Assembly: GCA_946567425.1 (NCBI GenBank)
Contig: CAMNXF010000012.1
Span: forward strand, 1 to 64,000
Source of the DNA: an uncultured Clostridia bacterium
Lineage (GTDB): Bacteria; Bacillota; Clostridia; Oscillospirales; Ruminococcaceae
Direction of reading: 5' to 3'
DNA: 64,000 nucleotides
Below are positions 61,128 through 64,000 of this stretch, in pieces. A model generated the notes under the pieces. The model had not been told where the DNA came from. It ran no database searches and was given only the letters and a program-made list of their open reading frames with translations. A program made the position numbers and the translations under genes. The number at the start of each line of letters is the position of its first letter. Within the stretch, counting starts at the first letter, position 1.

Positions 61128-62617
61128 GCTCTATGCCCTCCGATCTGCTGATTGCGCTCCCGCATTGTCGCGCCGTCCTCGAAATTCATTCCCTTTAGAA
61201 TTGCGTTCTTCCCGAACTTATGTTTTATTTTCAGCACGGCAAGCTGTATATCTTCATCGCGTTTTTGCGCGGCGATCTCAGCTTCCCGTGCGGAGTAATC
61301 GGTGAACAAGTCGAGCTGCTCCCCCTCGTACCCGTCGGTCTGTTCAGACCTTACTGTGACATCACAAGCGCAGATAGTCACGCGCCGAATAAGCAGCTTG
61401 GGGTTTATAATGCGGTCGAACAGCCGCACCGCCGCGTCCGCTATCGTGTGCGGAGAGTAGGTCTTGCGGTCGAGGTTTTCCGTTCCGTGCGCGTGTTTTG
61501 GTATGTTCCGACCGTAAAAGTCCGTTGTTATTTCTCCTTGATAAGCTGCCGCTATCTGAGGATTAGTTATACTTTCCGCGTCATAGCCGACCGTGAGCGT
61601 AAGTTTGTTGGTAACAAGATTATTTTCCGCGAGTGAGAGCGACAGATCGTCCGCCATTTCGCGAACTATAATACGCGCCTTTTTACAAGAATACGGCTCC
61701 TGCAGAACTTGACCGTTGCTCAAACTGTTGGCTCGCGGTTTATAAGCCTTGATATCCGCGATAGTCGTAGGCTCGATACCCCAAGCGTGATCTATCAGTA
61801 ATTCGGCGTTCACTCCAAACAGTTTGAACAGCGTGTCCTCGTCGTAAGTCGAGCGCTCCGCAACGTCGCCGAGCGTGTACATTCCGTTCTGCTCCAGCGT
61901 TTTCGCGTACCCTCTGCCGACGCGCCAGAAATCCGTCAGCGGACGGTGTTCCCAAAGCATTCTCCTAAATGATTTTTCGTTCAGCCTTGCGATACGAACG
62001 CCGTTTTTATCGGCGGGAATGTGCTTTGCGACGATATCCATAGCGACTTTGGCAAGAAACAAGTTAGTGCCGATACCCGCGGTCGCGGTAATTCCCGTCG
62101 TTTTCAGAACGTCGAGTATCATTTTTGACGCGAATTCGCGCGGGGTCAATTTGTAGGTTTTCAGATAACCGGTCGCGTCGATGAACACTTCGTCTACCGA
62201 ATAAACGTGTATATCTTCGGGAGCGACGTATTTCAAATAAATTCCGTAGATACGAGAGCTTATCTCCATATATTTTGCCATTTGCGGCGGTGCGACAATA
62301 TAATCGACCGCCAGAAAGCGGTTGCTGTTAAGCTGCGAGAGATAAACGGACTTTCCCGAAAACATTTTGCCGGGCGTATGATACTTACGCGCCTTGTTAA
62401 CATCGCGTATCTTCTGAACGATCTCAAACAAGCGCGGTCTGCCGCCCGTGCCAAACGTTTTAAGCGCGGGAGAAACGGCAAGGCAGATCGTTTTTTCGGT
62501 GCGGCTCTCGTCCGCTACGACAAGATTTGTGTCAAGCGGGTCAAGACCGCGTTCCACACACTCTACGCTTGCATAAAAAGACTTTAAGTCGATTGCTATA
62601 TAAGTTCTATTGTTCAT
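61124..62617 (-). CDS. Y-family (UmuC/DinB-like) DNA polymerase
   Basis: A 497-aa translesion polymerase. Motifs: YIAIDLKSFYASVECVERGLDPL (catalytic Asp region), DIHVYSVDEVFIDATGYL (second catalytic SVDE), TATAGIGTNLFLAKVAMDI, and the helix-hairpin-helix area DFWRVGRGYAKTLEQNGMYTLGDV. A C-terminal little-finger region follows, and LDLFTDYSAREAEIAAQKRDEDIQLAVLKIKHKFGKNAI closes it, as in plasmid UmuC/UvrX-type. It bypasses DNA lesions. ATG at 62617 (weak ribosome site GGCAGGCGATAAT). The promoter is at 62649-62677 and two palindromes lie upstream. Confidence 0.9.
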   Translation of the reverse strand: MNNRTYIAIDLKSFYASVECVERGLDPLDTNLVVADESRTEKTICLAVSPALKTFGTGGRPRLFEIVQKIRDVNKARKYHTPGKMFSGKSVYLSQLNSNRFLAVDYIVAPPQMAKYMEISSRIYGIYLKYVAPEDIHVYSVDEVFIDATGYLKTYKLTPREFASKMILDVLKTTGITATAGIGTNLFLAKVAMDIVAKHIPADKNGVRIARLNEKSFRRMLWEHRPLTDFWRVGRGYAKTLEQNGMYTLGDVAERSTYDEDTLFKLFGVNAELLIDHAWGIEPTTIADIKAYKPRANSLSNGQVLQEPYSCKKARIIVREMADDLSLSLAENNLVTNKLTLTVGYDAESITNPQIAAAYQGEITTDFYGRNIPKHAHGTENLDRKTYSPHTIADAAVRLFDRIINPKLLIRRVTICACDVTVRSEQTDGYEGEQLDLFTDYSAREAEIAAQKRDEDIQLAVLKIKHKFGKNAILKGMNFEDGATMRERNQQIGGHRA

Positions 62618-62648
62618 ATTATCGCCTGCCTGTGTACGTTTTTTATTC

Positions 62649-62677
62649 ATTATAGCACATAAAACGTGAAATGTCAA
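62649..62677 (-). promoter_or_regulatory. promoter of the polymerase-yolD operon
   Basis: Minus strand TTGACA, 17-bp spacer, TATAAT. An inverted repeat AGCTTTA/TAAAGCT (62679-62695) abuts the -35 box, a likely operator. No LexA-type CGAAC/GTTCG box is present. Confidence 0.85.
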
Positions 62678-62715
62678 TAGCTTTATTGTAAAGCTGTCTG
62701 GTAATTTGTGGAAAC

Positions 62716-62731
62716 GTGCCATATGTGGCAC
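62716..62731. promoter_or_regulatory. GTGCCATATGTGGCAC palindrome, copy 5
   Basis: Core TGCCATATGTGGCA identical to the 15904 and 31805 sites. It lies upstream of the polymerase promoter. Confidence 0.75.
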
Positions 62732-62761
62732 AAAAAAGACGGCGCTATAAAAACACCGTCT
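62731..62761 (-). terminator. Rho-independent terminator of the XRE gene
   Basis: On the minus strand AGACGGTG … CGCCGTCT (one G·U pair) followed by TTTTTTG. It ends the gene at 62763-63122. Confidence 0.75.
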
Positions 62762-62762
62762 A

Positions 62763-63122
62763 TCAAGTTTCTTTATCAGACCTTTTATCAGTTTTATTTT
62801 TCGTGCCAATACGGAGTGCGTCCACAAAAACTGTAATCATTCTCTCAACCTGTTTGCGCAAGTCCTCCGGTAAAGCGGAAATCATAGAGTTTATCTTGGC
62901 GTTTTCCTTGTAAGGAGTAGAACCGTAAATAAGATAATCGGTTGTTACATCAAGCGCAGTAGCTATCTTCCCTATGTTCTGCGCTGTTATACCCTTTTTG
63001 CCCGCTTCGATTTCCCACAAAAAAGAGGTAGAAATATCTGCATACTCAGCAAGCTGTTCACGGGTATAACCTCTCTGCTCTCGTATTTCGCGTATCCTCG
63101 CTCCAATAAGCGCATTTGACAT
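62763..63122 (-). CDS. XRE-family transcriptional regulator
   Basis: A 119-aa protein: HTH IGARIREIREQRGYTREQLAEYADISTSFLWEIEAGKKGITAQNIGKIATALDVTTDYLIYG, then a short helical C-terminus (LPEDLRKQVERMITVFVDALR). It is probably a repressor of neighbouring genes or of its own promoter. ATG at 63122 follows AAGGGGGAGATAGCGGTGGAT. An operator-like inverted repeat CCAGTTT … AAACTGG (63158-63184) lies in the promoter region. The longer frame upstream (to 63314) is not credible. Confidence 0.85.
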   Translation of the reverse strand: MSNALIGARIREIREQRGYTREQLAEYADISTSFLWEIEAGKKGITAQNIGKIATALDVTTDYLIYGSTPYKENAKINSMISALPEDLRKQVERMITVFVDALRIGTKNKTDKRSDKET

Positions 63123-63157
63123 ATCCACCGCTATCTCCCCCTTTGAATAATAGTATA

Positions 63158-63184
63158 CCAGTTTTTCTACTGTTATTAAACTGG
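63158..63184. promoter_or_regulatory. operator-like inverted repeat
   Basis: CCAGTTT and AAACTGG, 7-bp arms with a 13-nt spacer, about 36-60 bases upstream of the XRE start, overlapping a TATACT box. Confidence 0.55.
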
Positions 63185-63225
63185 CTAAAATGTCAAATAA
63201 ATTTATACTATAGCGAAAAAAGTTA

Positions 63226-63254
63226 TTGACATTATGGCTCACAAAGGGTATAAT
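63226..63254 (+). promoter_or_regulatory. rightward promoter running antisense to the next gene
   Basis: TTGACA, 17-bp spacer, TATAAT. Transcription would enter the hairpin 63263-63291 and then the XRE gene at 63326-63565 in antisense. Confidence 0.75.
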
Positions 63255-63262
63255 ATAATAAA

Positions 63263-63291
63263 GAACGGAGAGCAAAAAACGCTCTCCGTTC
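63263..63291 (-). terminator. strong hairpin, terminator for the leftward XRE gene
   Basis: GAACGGAGAGC, 7-nt loop, GCTCTCCGTTC; on the minus strand TTTATTATATT follows. It also lies just after a rightward promoter. Confidence 0.75.
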
Positions 63292-63325
63292 ATCAAAAAT
63301 GCAACAAGGAACACACATTGATATT

Positions 63326-63565
63326 CTAGTCAATATCCTCGGGCTCAAGTGTGCGAAATGTTTCCGTATCAAAGAACTCCACAATAGAGATACCCATACC
63401 GTCACACAAGAGTTTAAGGGTCACAATGCCCGTGTTCTTACTTACGCCATAGATGATATTTTTAACGGTAGAGGGAGGAACGGCAGCCAGCCGCGCTAAC
63501 TTCGTCATATTAAGGTGTTTCTGTTTTATCAGTTCCAACAGCCTTTTAGCGACTTCTTCCTGCAT
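63326..63565 (-). CDS. XRE-family regulator
   Basis: A 79-aa XRE protein: RLLELIKQKHLNMTKLARLAAVPPSTVKNIIYGVSKNTGIVTLKLLCDGMGISIVEFFD. A compact HTH with no extra domain. ATG at 63565 follows GAGGGGGAGAACA. It is divergent from the SLOG gene, and the repeated TATAGACTA motifs between them are candidate operators. It is also overlapped by a predicted antisense transcript. Confidence 0.88.
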   Translation of the reverse strand: MQEEVAKRLLELIKQKHLNMTKLARLAAVPPSTVKNIIYGVSKNTGIVTLKLLCDGMGISIVEFFDTETFRTLEPEDID

Positions 63566-63597
63566 TGTTCTCCCCCTCGCTATTACTTCTAATGTAA

Positions 63598-63680
63598 TTA
63601 TAGACTATTTATAGCCTTTTAACGGTCTTTATATAGACTTTTTTGAAAAAATATGTTATAATAGACTATATGTAGACCGC
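63598..63680. promoter_or_regulatory. repeated TATAGACT motifs and promoter of the SLOG gene
   Basis: ATAGACT occurs about 63600, 63634 and 63662, with a related GTAGACC at 63672. One copy supplies the -35-like TAGACT, 17-bp spacer to TATAAT (about 63654). Repeats around the promoter fit operators for the adjacent XRE protein. Confidence 0.55.
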
Positions 63681-63707
63681 ATTTGTTTTTGGGGGAGGAA
63701 CGATTAT

Positions 63708-64000
63708 ATGAACAACAAGAAAAAAACCGTATGCTTTTCGGGACATAGACTATTACACGAACCTAAAGAGGTTGTTGAAAAGAGCCTAGAGATCGCGATA
63801 AGGCAATGTATCTCCGAGGGAGCGGAAATATTTATGACAGGCGGGGCGCTTGGCGTAGACACGATAGCGGCTTGGACTGTAATCCGTTTACGAAAAGAAT
63901 TTCCCGAAATACGACTTGTACTTGCTCTGCCTTGTCCGTCAGTGGAACAAACGTTGAAGTGGTCTGACAGTCAAAAGGAAGAATATCAGAAAATTCTCGA
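63708..64000 (+). CDS. SLOG-family (DUF1273-like) protein, partial
   Basis: The first 97 residues of a gene running off the window. Start ATG at 63708 after GGGGGAGGAACGATTAT. Sequence TVCFSGHRLLHEPKEVVEKSLEIAIRQCISEGAEIFMTGGALGVDTIAAWTVIRLRKEFPEI is the Rossmann-like nucleotide-binding fold of SLOG/YspA-DUF1273 proteins (CFSGHR and TGGALGVD). They are thought to bind nucleotides or their derivatives and are found in ICEs near regulators; the ligand is not known. It is divergent from the XRE gene at 63326-63565 and probably controlled by it. Confidence 0.85.
   Translation, partial: MNNKKKTVCFSGHRLLHEPKEVVEKSLEIAIRQCISEGAEIFMTGGALGVDTIAAWTVIRLRKEFPEIRLVLALPCPSVEQTLKWSDSQKEEYQKIL

Noticed and set aside
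62649-62731. LexA/SOS box in front of the Y-family polymerase
   Set aside because: No CGAAC-N4-GTTCG type sequence; the palindromes present are of other kinds.
1-64000. CRISPR arrays or rRNA genes
   Set aside because: No regularly spaced direct repeats and no conserved rRNA sequence were seen on either strand.

Overview
The window looks like the interior of a large integrative and conjugative element (ICE) from a Gram-positive gut-type Clostridia host (my inference: Oscillospirales or a close relative). The basis is strong AGGAGG ribosome sites, frequent TTG starts, and a Tn1549/CTn-like conjugation operon: DUF3801, VirD4, Maff2, VirB6, PrgI, VirB4, DUF4315, TopB, SSB, a giant methylase-SNF2 protein, a TOPRIM protein and a MobV relaxase. 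The ICE integrase and both ICE ends are outside the window.

Layout. 1-3658 (leftward): a truncated C5 methyltransferase cut at a 36-bp perfect palindrome, DUF4314, ArdA antirestriction protein and small ICE proteins. 3659-4568: gene-free, with hairpins and tRNA T-arm-like fragments. 4569-10955 (rightward): Dam-like methylase, XF1762 protein, two winged-helix proteins (one Rep-like with a possible internal origin), a PAPS-reductase-like protein, DUF6075, ParA/ParB and a radical SAM protein. 11075-30502: the transfer operon. 30646-51550: the giant methylase/helicase gene, split by a 9.3-kb mobilizable element (IME, 40387-49687). 51614-54816: TOPRIM protein, candidate oriT and MobV relaxase. 54964-60627 (leftward): an AT-rich cassette of sigma factor, DUF4367-like membrane protein, secreted proteins, a lipoprotein and a cysteine hydrolase. 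60720-62617: YolD-like protein and Y-family polymerase. 62763-64000: two XRE regulators and the start of a SLOG-family gene.

Main discoveries. (1) The IME has inserted with a serine recombinase into the conserved GTPVSNS helicase motif. Joining base 40386 to base 49688 restores the reading frame exactly, and 17-bp imperfect inverted arms mark both element ends. (2) The right half of that IME (relaxase 3' fragment, secreted/anti-sigma/sigma cassette, yolD 3' fragment) is a diverged, collinear copy of the ICE's own 54.5-60.9 kb region, so the IME apparently captured ICE cargo. (3) Five copies of a 14-16 bp palindrome (TTGCCATATGTGGCAA type) are scattered through the ICE but absent from the IME; they are candidate centromere (parS) sites for the ICE ParAB or a shared operator. 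(4) The sigma/anti-sigma/secreted-protein cassette, present twice with a conserved promoter, is a candidate undescribed surface or signalling system. (5) A TnpV-like gene with its own ribosome site is nested out of frame inside the helicase gene.

How the genes work together. ParAB and the Rep-like protein would maintain the excised circle. ArdA and the methylases would protect incoming DNA from restriction. The MobV relaxase nicks oriT, VirD4 couples DNA to the VirB2/3/4/6-like channel, and TopB, SSB, TOPRIM and helicase proteins process the strand. The IME has its own MobV relaxase and a related oriT-like hairpin and would borrow the channel, although its presence breaks the host ICE's helicase gene. 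All functions are inferred from sequence pattern recognition; no database search was run.
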